Source of the DNA: Methylococcaceae bacterium NSP1-2
GTDB taxonomy: Bacteria; Pseudomonadota; Gammaproteobacteria; Methylococcales; Methylomonadaceae
Direction: 5' to 3'
DNA length: 5,990 nucleotides
Assembly: GCA_002256685.1 (NCBI GenBank)
Contig: NQJH01000150.1
Coordinates: 1 to 5,990, forward strand
Below, piece by piece: positions 5,958-5,990 of this stretch (positions are counted from its first letter, which is position 1; every line of letters starts with the position of its first letter). Both the position numbers and the translations under genes were made by a program. A model generated the notes under the pieces. It worked only from the letters and a program-made list of their open reading frames with translations, made no database searches and was not told where the DNA came from.

Positions 5958-5990
5958 GTTTGTGGCAGACTTGTTGCAAACTGGTGAATT

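Noticed and set aside
5971..5990. Promoter for a downstream gene (TTGTTG as a -35-like box)
   Set aside because: No -10 element or start codon is visible before the window ends, so it cannot be supported.

Overview
The window is almost entirely one operon, nqrABCDEF, read on the + strand. It encodes the six subunits of the Na+-translocating NADH:ubiquinone oxidoreductase (Na+-NQR). nqrA is cut by the left edge, lacking about 59 N-terminal codons judged from recalled Vibrio cholerae NqrA. nqrB, nqrC, nqrD, nqrE and nqrF are complete. There is no rRNA, tRNA, CRISPR array or clear mobile element. The moderately AT-rich codon use and Vibrio-like gene order and motifs fit a gammaproteobacterium. 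A sulfur-oxidising Thiotrichales/Beggiatoa-type organism is a low-confidence guess.

Layout: nqrA (1-1247, partial), nqrB (1247-2449), nqrC (2442-3362), nqrD (3359-4039), nqrE (4039-4647), nqrF (4660-5886), then a 104-base tail with a 14-base perfect palindrome and a strong intrinsic terminator (5923-5957). The genes overlap by 1, 8, 4 and 1 bases, and nqrE and nqrF are 12 bases apart. Each junction has a Shine-Dalgarno sequence, usually inside the end of the previous gene, so translational coupling is likely.

How the genes work together (known for the family): NqrF oxidises NADH with FAD and passes electrons through its [2Fe-2S] cluster to an intramembrane [2Fe-2S] cluster held between NqrD and NqrE. 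They then go to the covalent FMN of NqrC, the covalent FMN and riboflavin of NqrB, and ubiquinone at the NqrA/NqrB side, coupled to Na+ export. The NqrF and NqrD/NqrE cluster cysteines are all present.

Three things depart from the ordinary picture. (1) nqrA carries an in-frame 72-bp tandem duplication of its most conserved segment; the two copies differ at 11 bases, all third codon positions, yet encode 23 of 24 identical residues. (2) The NqrC flavinylation motif ends in Ser rather than the usual Thr, and the NqrB motif has Ala for the usual Gly. (3) NqrC has a roughly 34-residue, cysteine-containing N-terminal extension ahead of its membrane anchor, and NqrD has a His-rich C-terminal tail. 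I do not see an unrelated new system; the novelty lies in these modifications of a known complex.
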